This document shows positions 7,587 through 16,100 of a DNA stretch of 33,056 nt, in pieces; the stretch's first letter is position 1; every line of letters starts with the position of its first letter. A program made the translations under genes and the position numbers. The notes below the pieces were generated by a model that worked only from the letters and a program-made list of their open reading frames with translations, had not been told where the DNA came from and searched no databases. The DNA is from Treponemataceae bacterium (GTDB lineage Bacteria; Spirochaetota; Spirochaetia; Treponematales; Treponemataceae): positions 1 through 33,056 of the forward strand of contig JAIKVO010000097.1 of assembly GCA_024685655.1 (NCBI GenBank). Reading direction: 5' to 3'.

Positions 7587-8816
7587 TTAAAATCTGGATT
7601 TCACAACTTCAAAAATAGAATTAAGTATATCTGTGGATACTTTTTTATCATTCTTCAGTTCTTCAAAAGCATTTATGTACTTTTTCCCAAAGTCATCAAA
7701 TATTTTTGAAAAAACAGAATATTTAATATTCAAAGTTTCTGCTAACAGAGAAAAATCTTCTTTTGTTACTTTCTGAATCTCGTAATGTTTTCCAATTTTC
7801 ATTGATAGCTTTTCCGTCAGACCTGGATAAATTACAGTCGAAACAACATCGTACAAAGGAGACAGCTCAACACTTCTGTTTTTGTAGAGAAGAGAATAGT
7901 TTTTCCCGTGACTGTCACAATTTCCTATCAAATAATTGAAAAGAACATAGCGCAGGAATTTCTGGCTTTCCAAAGCTGGAACGGTGCAAACTTTTGTTAT
8001 TGTATTAAAAATGTCAGCAATTCCAGGTCCGCCATCATTCTGATATTTTGAAGTGCTAATAATACCGAGTGCCTGACAAAAATCTTCCTGATGAAGGCGT
8101 TGAATTGAGTTTCCTTCATTGATTCGGTCATATCGTTCAACTACAAAAACCTCTTTTCCTGCAATCTTCAGTAAATCAACATTTGGAACAGGGAGCGCAA
8201 AACTTTTTGCCAGTTTCATGCAGATGTATTCATTTTTTGCAAGCGAAGAAAGACTACCTGTGCGAGTCGGTTTTAATATATGAGTGGATGGAGCACCATT
8301 TAATGGCAGATACCATTTTTCATTTTTTTTTGCAAGTGCTAGTTTTTCCTGTGCCCCTGCAAGCGAAAGACGTAACTTATCATCTGCCTTAATAAGAGGA
8401 CGCATATTCATTTTTTCGATAAAATCCGAAAGCCTGTCAGAATCAATCAGTTCATAGTTATCTGAATCTAAATTATAACTTGTTTCTGTATGAATCGAAT
8501 CATCTTCACTCAGAATTGAAATGAGTCCTGCACATTCACCGCCTAATGCTTCAAGCAATTTCAGGGTGCTGGTTTCTGATATATGAAGATAATCCGCAAT
8601 TTTTTTCCGCGAATTTTCTTCAGGTAAAAGCCCTGCGAAAAAGGGAATACACTGTTTTTGGGGAAATTCTTCACTTTGTAAAGGAAGCGATGCAGAGAGC
8701 GGAAGTGCGTTTTTGTTCAGCAGATAATTTTTATCGTAAACGAAAATCACGCCACGGTTTTCTGTTGATTCAAGCGAACCAGCTTTTTCATTTCCAAAGA
8801 AAACATTCAGTTTCAT
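7587..8816 (-). CDS. hipA: HipA-family serine/threonine kinase toxin (first locus)
   Basis: HipA toxins are kinases that stop growth by phosphorylating a translation factor (glutamyl-tRNA synthetase in E. coli) and are neutralised by HipB. The 409-residue chain holds the N-terminal beta domain (about 1-100) and the kinase core: SLAGAQEKLAL (151-161, ATP loop), K182 in HILKP, ERYDR (227-231), catalytic NCDSHGKN (299-306, D301 the likely base) and metal-binding D323 in LYDV. The length is normal and no key residue is missing. Its ATG overlaps the hipB stop as ATGA, and GGAG lies 8 bases upstream within hipB. The target cannot be predicted. Confidence 0.92.
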   Translation of the reverse strand: MKLNVFFGNEKAGSLESTENRGVIFVYDKNYLLNKNALPLSASLPLQSEEFPQKQCIPFFAGLLPEENSRKKIADYLHISETSTLKLLEALGGECAGLISILSEDDSIHTETSYNLDSDNYELIDSDRLSDFIEKMNMRPLIKADDKLRLSLAGAQEKLALAKKNEKWYLPLNGAPSTHILKPTRTGSLSSLAKNEYICMKLAKSFALPVPNVDLLKIAGKEVFVVERYDRINEGNSIQRLHQEDFCQALGIISTSKYQNDGGPGIADIFNTITKVCTVPALESQKFLRYVLFNYLIGNCDSHGKNYSLLYKNRSVELSPLYDVVSTVIYPGLTEKLSMKIGKHYEIQKVTKEDFSLLAETLNIKYSVFSKIFDDFGKKYINAFEELKNDKKVSTDILNSIFEVVKSRF

Positions 8817-9046
8817 TTATTTTCTCCGGTGTCATCCTCACGGTTTACGGCGTAGAGATTTATTCCGAGCATTTCTAGGCAGTGCAGAACCTTATTTATC
8901 TGTAAAGTTTCTTTACCGTTTTCAAGTTCCGAGAAAAAACGAGCTCCAACATTACACATTGCAGCAGTTTCTGATTGAGTAAGACCTAATTGCTTTCGCC
9001 GTTTTTTTACAGCCTCTGATACTGATTCGACCGAAATAATTCTCAT
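8813..9046 (-). CDS. hipB: HipB-family HTH antitoxin (first locus)
   Basis: A 77-residue XRE-type repressor: KKRRKQLGLTQSETAAMCNV begins the helix-turn-helix and FFSELENGK completes the recognition-helix region. It should bind HipA and repress the hipBA promoter. No Shine-Dalgarno precedes the ATG; instead a promoter with -10 TATACT ends only 6 bases before it, so the mRNA probably starts at or next to the ATG. No alternative in-frame start exists within the first part of the domain. Two matching palindromes upstream are the likely operators. The acidic tail (NREDDTGENK) may contact HipA. Confidence 0.9.
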   Translation of the reverse strand: MRIISVESVSEAVKKRRKQLGLTQSETAAMCNVGARFFSELENGKETLQINKVLHCLEMLGINLYAVNREDDTGENK

Positions 9047-9052
9047 ATCAAT

Positions 9053-9081
9053 AGTATAACTTTCCCGAACGGGAAAATCAA
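9053..9081 (-). promoter_or_regulatory. hipBA promoter with the operator inside its spacer
   Basis: On the minus strand TTGATT (9076-9081, 4/6) and TATACT (9053-9058, 5/6) are exactly 17 bases apart. The expected start of transcription, about 7 bases beyond the -10 box, falls at 9046-9047, that is on the hipB ATG. The first palindromic operator fills the spacer, so repressor binding would exclude RNA polymerase. Confidence 0.7.
9061..9076. promoter_or_regulatory. hipBA operator O1 (palindrome)
   Basis: TTTCCCG-AA-CGGGAAA: 7-bp arms with a 2-base centre, between the -35 and -10 boxes of hipBA. Probable HipB binding site; the same core recurs 49 bases away. Confidence 0.75.
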
Positions 9082-9110
9082 GGAGAAGAAGTCTGCTTAT
9101 TGGTACTATT

Positions 9111-9124
9111 TTCCCGAACGGGAA
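9111..9124. promoter_or_regulatory. hipBA operator O2 (palindrome)
   Basis: TTCCCG-AA-CGGGAA, 6-bp arms with the same centre as O1. Centre-to-centre distance is 49 bases, between four and five helical turns. Two spaced operators fit co-operative HipA-HipB binding and DNA bending, as in the E. coli system. Confidence 0.7.
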
Positions 9125-9125
9125 T

Positions 9126-9161
9126 AAAAAAACGCCAGCCGCATTTCTGAGACTGCGTTTT
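9126..9161 (-). terminator. Probable intrinsic terminator between carB and hipBA
   Basis: Read on the minus strand, AAAACGC (from 9155-9161) pairs with GCGTTTT (9129-9135), extended by AG/CT across one bulge, and the stem runs into a T tract of seven. It would stop carB transcripts before the hipBA promoter. The stem is AT-rich, so strength is uncertain. Confidence 0.45.
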
Positions 9162-9283
9162 CATTTGTGCGAAACCTCACGATTCGCGCTTACTTAATAC
9201 GGCAGGTCAAGGCACTCTTCGTTCTGTCTTGTCTCTGCCGTTTTACAAGCCGCTTCGCACTTCTTTTATAAGTGAATGCGACA

Positions 9284-9309
9284 TTTATCTGTTCTTCAGA
9301 ACAGATAAA
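9284..9309. other. Perfect 12-bp hairpin downstream of carB
   Basis: TTTATCTGTTCT and AGAACAGATAAA enclose a 2-base loop. No T tract follows on either strand, so it is more likely a 3'-end stability or processing element than a terminator. It lies 6 bases beyond the 3' edge of the next hairpin on the carB side. Confidence 0.6.
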
Positions 9310-9315
9310 CTCGTT

Positions 9316-9347
9316 ATTCATTAATCCGCACTAGCGGATTAATGAAT
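9316..9347. other. Perfect 14-bp hairpin spanning the carB stop codon
   Basis: ATTCATTAATCCGC and GCGGATTAATGAAT pair perfectly around a 4-base loop. The carB stop (TAG on the minus strand, 9331-9333) falls in the loop, and the last five codons form one arm. It is one of two tandem perfect hairpins at the carB 3' end. Confidence 0.65.
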
Positions 9348-12300
9348 GGTACTCCTGCAGGCTGCGGACACCACCCTCACCGCCGTTGCCGTTCTTTACG
9401 CTGGCGATACCCTGTACCGCCGCCAAAGCACCAGCCAAAGTCGTGATATAGCTTACTTTGTACTTCAAGCAAGCCTTGCGGATTGTCTTGCGGTCCTCGG
9501 CGTAGTTGCGCTTTGCTTTCGGTGTGTTGATTACAAGGCAAACTTCCTTGTTCATAATCATATCCACAACATCCGGGCGGCCCGCACCGATTTTGTTGAC
9601 AACTTCGCACTTTATTCCGTTCGCATTGTAGAACTCAGCTGTTCCTTCTGTTCCCACAAGCGTGAAGCCAAGATCCTTCAATGTCTTACCAATTTTAAGA
9701 ACCTGATCCTGCTGACCCTCCTTGTTGCTGAGCGAAATAAGAACTTTCTTGTTTTCCCACGCAGCCGGCGCATGCGGCAGCTCCGAACCGGCAGCTTCCT
9801 GCGACTTGTAGAAAGCGAGCGGGAATGTCTCTGCAAGGCCAAGAACCTCGCCCGTAGAACGCATTTCCGGACCAAGAATCGGGTCAACTCCTGGGAAGCG
9901 GCTCCACGGAAGAACAGCTTCTTTCGCGCCGTAGTACGGGATTACCTTGTCTTTAAGGCCAAGGCTCTCCAAAGACTCGCCGAGCATCATGCGGGTTGCA
10001 AGACGCGCCATCTGCGTGTCACAGACCTTTGAAACAAGCGGGACAGTGCGGCTTGCGCGCGGGTTCGCCTCGATCACGTAAACCTTGCCGTCCTCTATGG
10101 CGTACTGCATGTTCATCAATCCGCAAACATGGAGTGATTCTGCAATTTTTTTCGTATATTCCTTGATTGTCTCAAGGTTGTCTTTCGGGATATTCACAGG
10201 CGGAATTACGCAAGCCGAGTCACCGGAGTGGATACCCGCAAGCTCAACGTGCTCCATAACAGCCGGGATATAAACATGCGTTTTATACGTCGCGTCAAGG
10301 CCCGCTCCGCTTGAAGCCTTGACATCGCCGTTTTGCAGACCGCTAGAAATTATCGGTCTGCAATCCGCAAGCGCGTCAGCCTCGCACTCCAAAGCGTTCT
10401 TCAAGAAACGGTCGATAAGAAGCGGGCGGTCAGGCGTAACGCCGACAGCCTTTTCAACATACTCTTTCAAAGTAGCTTCGTCGTAGATAACTTCCATACC
10501 GCGACCGCCAAGAACAAACGACGGGCGAATCATAATCGGGTAACCGATTTTTTCTGCGATTGCCTTTGCTTCCTCAAAATTAACAGCCATTCCGCTTTCC
10601 GGCATCGGGATGTTAAGGTTTTCCATCATGTGGCGGAACAGGTCGCGGTCCTCGGCGATATCGATTGAGTCAATCGAAGTTCCAAGAATATTCACGCCGT
10701 TTTCCTGAAGCTCACGCGCAATGTTGAGCGGTGTCTGACCACCGAACTGAACAATAACGCCGAACGGTTTTTCTTTTTCGTAAATCTGAAGAACATCCTC
10801 TGTCGTAACAGGCTCAAAGTAAAGCTTGTCAGAAGTGTCGTAGTCGGTAGAAACTGTCTCCGGGTTACAGTTTACGATAATCGTTTCGTAGCCAAGTTCC
10901 TTAAGCTGCATAGCCGCATGACAGCAGCAGTAGTCGAACTCGATACCCTGACCAATTCTGTTCGGACCGCCGCCAAGAATCATGATTTTCTTCGGGTTTG
11001 TCGTAGCAACACTCTTGTCCGGCGCATTGTATGTAGAATAGTAGTAATTCGCGTTCTTAACACCGCTAACAGGAACTGCAAGCCAAGCTTCTTTCACGCC
11101 AAGTTCCTTGCGACGGTTACGTATATCTTTCTCCGCGACCTTTAGAATCTTGGAAAGATACTTGTCGCTGAATCCGTCTTTCTTAGCGCGGATAAGCAAA
11201 TCATCCGCCGGAACGCGACCAGGAGTTTTGAGCATCTCTTCTTCCAAATCAACTAGCTCTTTCATCTGCTCAAGGAAGAATTTCTTTACGTAAGTGATTT
11301 CGTAAAGTTTGTCGAGCGAAACACCCTTACGGATAGCCTCGTAAAGCTGGAAATACCTTTCGCTAGAAGCTGTCCTTAACATTTCGCACAATTCATCAGC
11401 CGATTTGCGGTTAAAATCTTTCGCAAAACCAAGACCGCTCCGGCCGTTCTCCAACCCACGGATAGCTTTTTGGAAAGTCTCCTTGAAAGTCTTACCGATA
11501 GACATAACCTCGCCAACTGCTTTCATCGATGTTCCGAGCGAATCTTCAACACCACGGAACTTCTCAAAAGCCCAGCGAGCGAACTTCAATACAACGTAGT
11601 CGCCGTCCGGAGCTCCGCCCGGTGTGTATTTTTCAAGCGTGCCGTCGCGCCAGTAAGGAATCTCGTCAAGCGTCATGCCGGAAGCAAGCTTTGCGGAAAT
11701 CAGCGCGATAGGGAAACCTGTCGCCTTAGAAGCAAGCGCAGAAGAACGCGACGTTCTTGGGTTAATTTCGATAATAACGACGCGGCCTGTCTTTGGGTTA
11801 TGCGCGAACTGAACGTTCGTACCGCCGATAACACCGATAGACTCAACAATCTTGAACGCGTCGCGCTTCAATCGCTCTTCCAAATCCTTATCGATTGTAA
11901 GGAACGGCGCGGAACAGAACGAGTCTCCCGTATGAACGCCGACAGCATCAATATTCTCGATAAAACAGATAGCAATCATCTGGTTCTTCGCATCGCGGAC
12001 AACCTCTACCTCAAGCTCCTCCCAGCCAAGAATCGACTCTTCAATCAAGCACTGGTGCGTCATTGAAAGATCAAGACCGTTCATTACGATTGTGCGAAGC
12101 TCCTCTACGTTGTAGCAGAAGCCACCACCCTGACCGCCCATCGTGTAAGCAGGACGAACAACAAGCGGGAATCCAATTTCCTCAGCGATTTTTTCCGCGC
12201 CTTCAACTGTGTGGCAAATACCGGAACGCGGCGTGTCTATGCCAAGGCTTTTCATCGTCTCTTTGAAAACTTCACGGTCTTCACCGCGCTCAATAGCATC

Positions 12301-12657
12301 AAGGTTTACACCAATAACTTGAACGCCGTATTTATCAAGAACACCGGCCTTGTTAAGTTCCATAGCCATGTTCAAACCAGTCTGACCACCAAGGTTAGGC
12401 AGCAACGCATCAGGACGCTCTTTTTCAATAATCTGTGAAAGACGCTCAACGTTCAGTGGCTCAATATAAGTAGCATCAGCCATAACTGGGTCTGTCATAA
12501 TCGTAGCCGGATTACTGTTCACCAGCACGATTTTGTAGCCCTGCTCACGCAAAGCCTTACACGCCTGAGTTCCCGAATAGTCAAACTCGCATGCCTGACC
12601 AATCACAATCGGGCCTGACCCAATAATCAAAACCTTGTTAATGTCTGTCCGTTTCAT
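9331..12657 (-). CDS. carB: Carbamoyl-phosphate synthase large subunit
   Basis: CarB makes carbamoyl phosphate from bicarbonate, two ATP and ammonia delivered by the small subunit CarA, for pyrimidines and arginine. The 1108 residues show the duplicated architecture: first half starting KVLIIGSGPIVIGQACEFDY, ATP-grasp loop MGGQGGGF and ending NPRTSRSSALASKATG; second half starting KIMILGGGPNRIGQGIEFDY, ATP-grasp loop LGGRGMEV and ending NPRASRTVPLVSKV. The C-terminal allosteric MGS-type domain (about 965-1095) follows. It is about 35 residues longer than the E. coli protein. GGAG lies 9 bases before the ATG. No carA or other pyrimidine gene is in the window. Two hairpins sit at its 3' end and a possible attenuator upstream. 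Confidence 0.98.
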   Translation of the reverse strand: MKRTDINKVLIIGSGPIVIGQACEFDYSGTQACKALREQGYKIVLVNSNPATIMTDPVMADATYIEPLNVERLSQIIEKERPDALLPNLGGQTGLNMAMELNKAGVLDKYGVQVIGVNLDAIERGEDREVFKETMKSLGIDTPRSGICHTVEGAEKIAEEIGFPLVVRPAYTMGGQGGGFCYNVEELRTIVMNGLDLSMTHQCLIEESILGWEELEVEVVRDAKNQMIAICFIENIDAVGVHTGDSFCSAPFLTIDKDLEERLKRDAFKIVESIGVIGGTNVQFAHNPKTGRVVIIEINPRTSRSSALASKATGFPIALISAKLASGMTLDEIPYWRDGTLEKYTPGGAPDGDYVVLKFARWAFEKFRGVEDSLGTSMKAVGEVMSIGKTFKETFQKAIRGLENGRSGLGFAKDFNRKSADELCEMLRTASSERYFQLYEAIRKGVSLDKLYEITYVKKFFLEQMKELVDLEEEMLKTPGRVPADDLLIRAKKDGFSDKYLSKILKVAEKDIRNRRKELGVKEAWLAVPVSGVKNANYYYSTYNAPDKSVATTNPKKIMILGGGPNRIGQGIEFDYCCCHAAMQLKELGYETIIVNCNPETVSTDYDTSDKLYFEPVTTEDVLQIYEKEKPFGVIVQFGGQTPLNIARELQENGVNILGTSIDSIDIAEDRDLFRHMMENLNIPMPESGMAVNFEEAKAIAEKIGYPIMIRPSFVLGGRGMEVIYDEATLKEYVEKAVGVTPDRPLLIDRFLKNALECEADALADCRPIISSGLQNGDVKASSGAGLDATYKTHVYIPAVMEHVELAGIHSGDSACVIPPVNIPKDNLETIKEYTKKIAESLHVCGLMNMQYAIEDGKVYVIEANPRASRTVPLVSKVCDTQMARLATRMMLGESLESLGLKDKVIPYYGAKEAVLPWSRFPGVDPILGPEMRSTGEVLGLAETFPLAFYKSQEAAGSELPHAPAAWENKKVLISLSNKEGQQDQVLKIGKTLKDLGFTLVGTEGTAEFYNANGIKCEVVNKIGAGRPDVVDMIMNKEVCLVINTPKAKRNYAEDRKTIRKACLKYKVSYITTLAGALAAVQGIASVKNGNGGEGGVRSLQEYHSLIR

Positions 12658-12713
12658 CTATATATACTCCTCATAAAAAAACCGTGTCATACCGAACTAG
12701 TCTCATCATCTTC

Positions 12714-12906
12714 TGGGCGTTCCCGACGGTCGCTAACGCGACCTTCCCAGTTTTGTTCGCTACGCTCCCAAAACTGGCGGGCGGGCTTTTCGGGTAGCTC
12801 GAAACTGCGCACTTCGTGCTTGTTGCGGAATACCGCTACCGCTCCAGCCTCCGCACTTCCTCGCGTTCCGCTCGGTCGCTTGCGGTGTCCGGCTCCGCCG
12901 CCCCTA
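12714..12906. repeat. GC-rich mosaic of short hairpins, probable dispersed repeat
   Basis: About 190 bases between carB and dnaE are much richer in GC than the flanks and carry nested inverted repeats: GGTCGC/GCGACC (12728-12743), CCAGTTTTG/CAAAACTGG (12747-12777) and CCGCA/TGCGG (near 12851-12885), plus repeated CGCTCC/CGTTCCGCT words. No convincing reading frame or ribosome site is present. The make-up resembles intergenic mosaic repeats of other bacterial genomes, but only one copy is in the window, so its dispersed nature is inferred. Confidence 0.5.
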
Positions 12907-12923
12907 CAATCCCTAACACATAT

Positions 12924-12956
12924 AAAAAAAGCGGAATCCTTAGATAAGAATTCCGC
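12924..12956 (-). terminator. Intrinsic terminator or attenuator in the upstream region of carB
   Basis: On the minus strand GCGGAATTCTTA (12945-12956) pairs with TAAGGATTCCGC (12931-12942) with one mismatch and a 2-base loop, followed at once by seven T. This is a textbook rho-independent terminator reading toward carB, whose ATG is about 267 bases further on. No gene on the minus strand ends here. It may cut off a short upstream transcript or act as an attenuator of carB. Confidence 0.6.
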
Positions 12957-13166
12957 CGTTGAAGTCAAAAAAAAGAAAACCGCACACAAACAGTTTGAGA
13001 GTTTCTTATAATTTGTTTGCTCAGTTTTCATACTGGAATTGAATATTATCAAAAAAATGATTTTTGTTCTAGTAGGAAGAAACAATTGTTATGAACAGAT
13101 TGGGACTAGCGAATCATATAGAATTCGGATAATATAAACAAATACCGCACTCACAAGGAACATTCA
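12957..13166. other. AT-rich region upstream of dnaE and carB
   Basis: About 210 AT-rich bases that should hold the divergent promoters of dnaE and carB. A GGATAATAT stretch at 13127-13135 could be the -10 of dnaE, but I find no -35 at a good distance. No reading frame here looks real. Confidence 0.35.
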
Positions 13167-16100
13167 ATGGCAGATATCCATGTTTTTGACCCAGCACCGG
13201 AAGGAACACCGGTCGCGAACTTTGTACACCTGCACGTTCATTCCGACTATTCGCTTTTGGACAGCTGCGCGAAACTCGACAACCTTATTGCAAAGGCAAA
13301 ACGGCTCAATATGCCCGCACTCGCGCTGACCGACCACGGAAACATGTTCGGCGTTCTGAACTTTGAGCATATCTGCCACGCGAACGGCATAAACCCGATC
13401 GTCGGCGAGGAATTCTACATCGCATACGGAAGCCACCTTGAAAAAAACGATGTCCCCTACTCCCACAAAGGCGAGGACGGTGACCACCACGCGCATTACT
13501 TCCATCTTATCCTTTTGTGCGAAAACGAAACTGGCTACAAAAACATGAGCTGGCTTTCTTCAATTGCATACACGGAAGGTCTTTACTACGGCAAACCGCG
13601 AATTGACTACGAGCTTTTGGAAAAATACCACGAAGGTCTTATCTGTCTTTCGGCATGTATCGCGGGCGAGCTTCCGCAGCTGCTTTTGGCGGGCAAAGAC
13701 GACGATGCAAAAGAGCTTGCTCTTAGATACAAAAATCTTTTCGGACCAGATAGGTATTACATCGAGATTCAGGACCACGGGCTTGAGGACCAGAAATTCG
13801 TGAACAAAAAGCTTATCGCGCTTGCAAAAGAGCTTGATATTCCGCTTGTCGCCACGAACGATATTCACTACGTAGAGAAAGAAGATGCGGAGGCGCAGGA
13901 CTGTCTTCGCTGCATCGGCTTCAAGAAGATAATGACAGAACCGCACCAGACGATGGGCGGCGACGGAAACTGCAACTGGTACTTCAAGACAGAGCAGGAG
14001 ATGCGCTCTCTTTTCCCGGAGAATCAGGAGGCGTTCGACAACACAATAAAGATTGCGAACATGTGCAACCTGACGATTCATCAGTACAAAACGCAGGAAC
14101 TAAAAGACTGTCTGCCGCGGTTCGAGCTTCCGAAAGAGTTCCAGACGCACGGCGATGACTACAAGCAGAATCAGGACGACTACGTTCGCTACATCGTAGA
14201 AGAAGGCCTTAAAAAGCGGTACAAGGAGATAACGCCCGAAATCCGCGAGCGCGCCGAATACGAGCTGGGAATTATTTTCAGCATGGGTTTCTCCGGTTAC
14301 TTCCTTATCGTGTGGGAGTTCATAAACTGGTCAAAATCAACATGGGACAACGTGAACAACCGCCCCAAGCCGTACATTCCGATCGGGCCTGGTCGAGGTT
14401 CCGGCGCGGGCTCGCTCGTCGCTTACGCAATGACGATTACGGACATCGATCCGTTCCGATACAAACTGATTTTTGAGAGGTTCCTTAACCCAGAGCGCGT
14501 TTCCATGCCGGACTTTGACGTTGACATGGACTTCGACTACAGACAGGACATTATCCAGCACACGCGCGACCTTTACGGCGACCCGCAGGTAGGGCACATC
14601 GTCACGTTCGGAACGCTTAAGCCAAAAGCTGTTATTGCCGACGTTGGACGCGCACTTAATATTCCGCTTTCAGAAGTAAATATGCTCAAAAAATGCGTTC
14701 CGGACAACCCTAAGGCAAAGCTTAAGGACGCATTCGAAGTTTCCGAGAAGTTTCCTGCGGGCGAAGGCGGACTTCTTGCACCGTACAAAGATGATCCTCG
14801 CTACCAAAAGCTTTTTGAGCTTGCGCGAAAACTTGAAGGCGTAATCCGCCAGACAGGCTTGCACGCATCCGGCATGGTTATCGGTCTTACAGCGCTGCCG
14901 AACTGGGCGCCGGTTTTCAAAGATTATAAGACAGGCGAAGTCGGCGTTCAGTACACGATGGACATCATTGAGCCGTGCGGACTTGTTAAATTTGACTACC
15001 TCGGTCTTAAGACACTTTCGCTCATCAGGTACGCGGAAGACATCATAAACAAACACAAGAAGCCAGAAGACCCGGTTTTCAAGTGCGAGGAAGTTTCAGA
15101 GGAAGACGAAAAAACATTCGACCTTTTCTGCCGCGGAGACTCCGTTGCCGTATTCCAGTTTGAAAGCCCCGGAATGCAGAAGATTCTTCGTCAGGCAAAG
15201 CCGCGCCGCCTTGAGGAGCTTGTCGCTTTGAACGCGCTTTACCGTCCTGGTCCTATGGACTACATTCCCAAATATATCGACGGAAAGTGGAAACCAGAGA
15301 CAATAGAATATCCTGACCCGTGTCTTGAAGGCATTTTGAAAGAAACTTACGGTGTTATGGTCTATCAGGAGCAGGTTATGCAAGTCTCCCAGAAGATAGC
15401 CGGATTCTCACTTGGCGGCGCGGACATGTTGCGTCGTGCTATGGGAAAGAAAAAGCCGGAAGTCCTTATGGGAAAAAAGAAAGAGTTCATAGAAGGCGCT
15501 GTAAAACAAGGCTTTACAGAAAAGCACGCAGACGATATTTTTGAAATAATGGTTCCGTTCGCAGGCTACGGTTTCAACAAATCGCACGCCGCAGCCTACT
15601 CCGTCCTTGCATACAGAACAGGCTGGCTCAAAGCCAACTATCCTGCTGAATTTATGGCGGCTAACTTGCGCAACGAAATAACTTCAACGGACGGAGTTGC
15701 AGCTTACATAGCAGAATCGCGTAAGATGGGCATTCCTATAGACCCGCCGGACGTGAACCGCTCTGATATTTACTTTGATGTCGTTGACGGCAGAATTGTC
15801 TACGGGTTCAAAGGCATTAAGGGGCTGGGAGAAGGCGCGTCCGCAGAAATCGTGCAGAAGCGCGAGAAAGACGGCCCGTACAAGAGCTTCATGGACTTTT
15901 TACAGCGCGTAGACACAAAAACTGTGAGCAAAAAAGTTCTTGAGCTTCTAATAAAGACAGGCGCATTCGACAACCTGGGACAAGGACGCGCCGTGCTGCT
16001 CACAAACATGGAGCGTGCTGTTGAGTATGTGGAAAAGATAAACGAGGCTAAAGAATACGGACAGGCAAGCCTTTTCGAGGACACAGGCGAAAAAGAATTC

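Noticed and set aside
12687-13085. 132-residue minus-strand frame across the terminator and GC-rich mosaic
   Set aside because: It runs through a strong terminator hairpin and the repeat mosaic, and its composition switches from Phe/Lys-rich to Arg/Gly-rich with the underlying DNA; no homology is recognisable.
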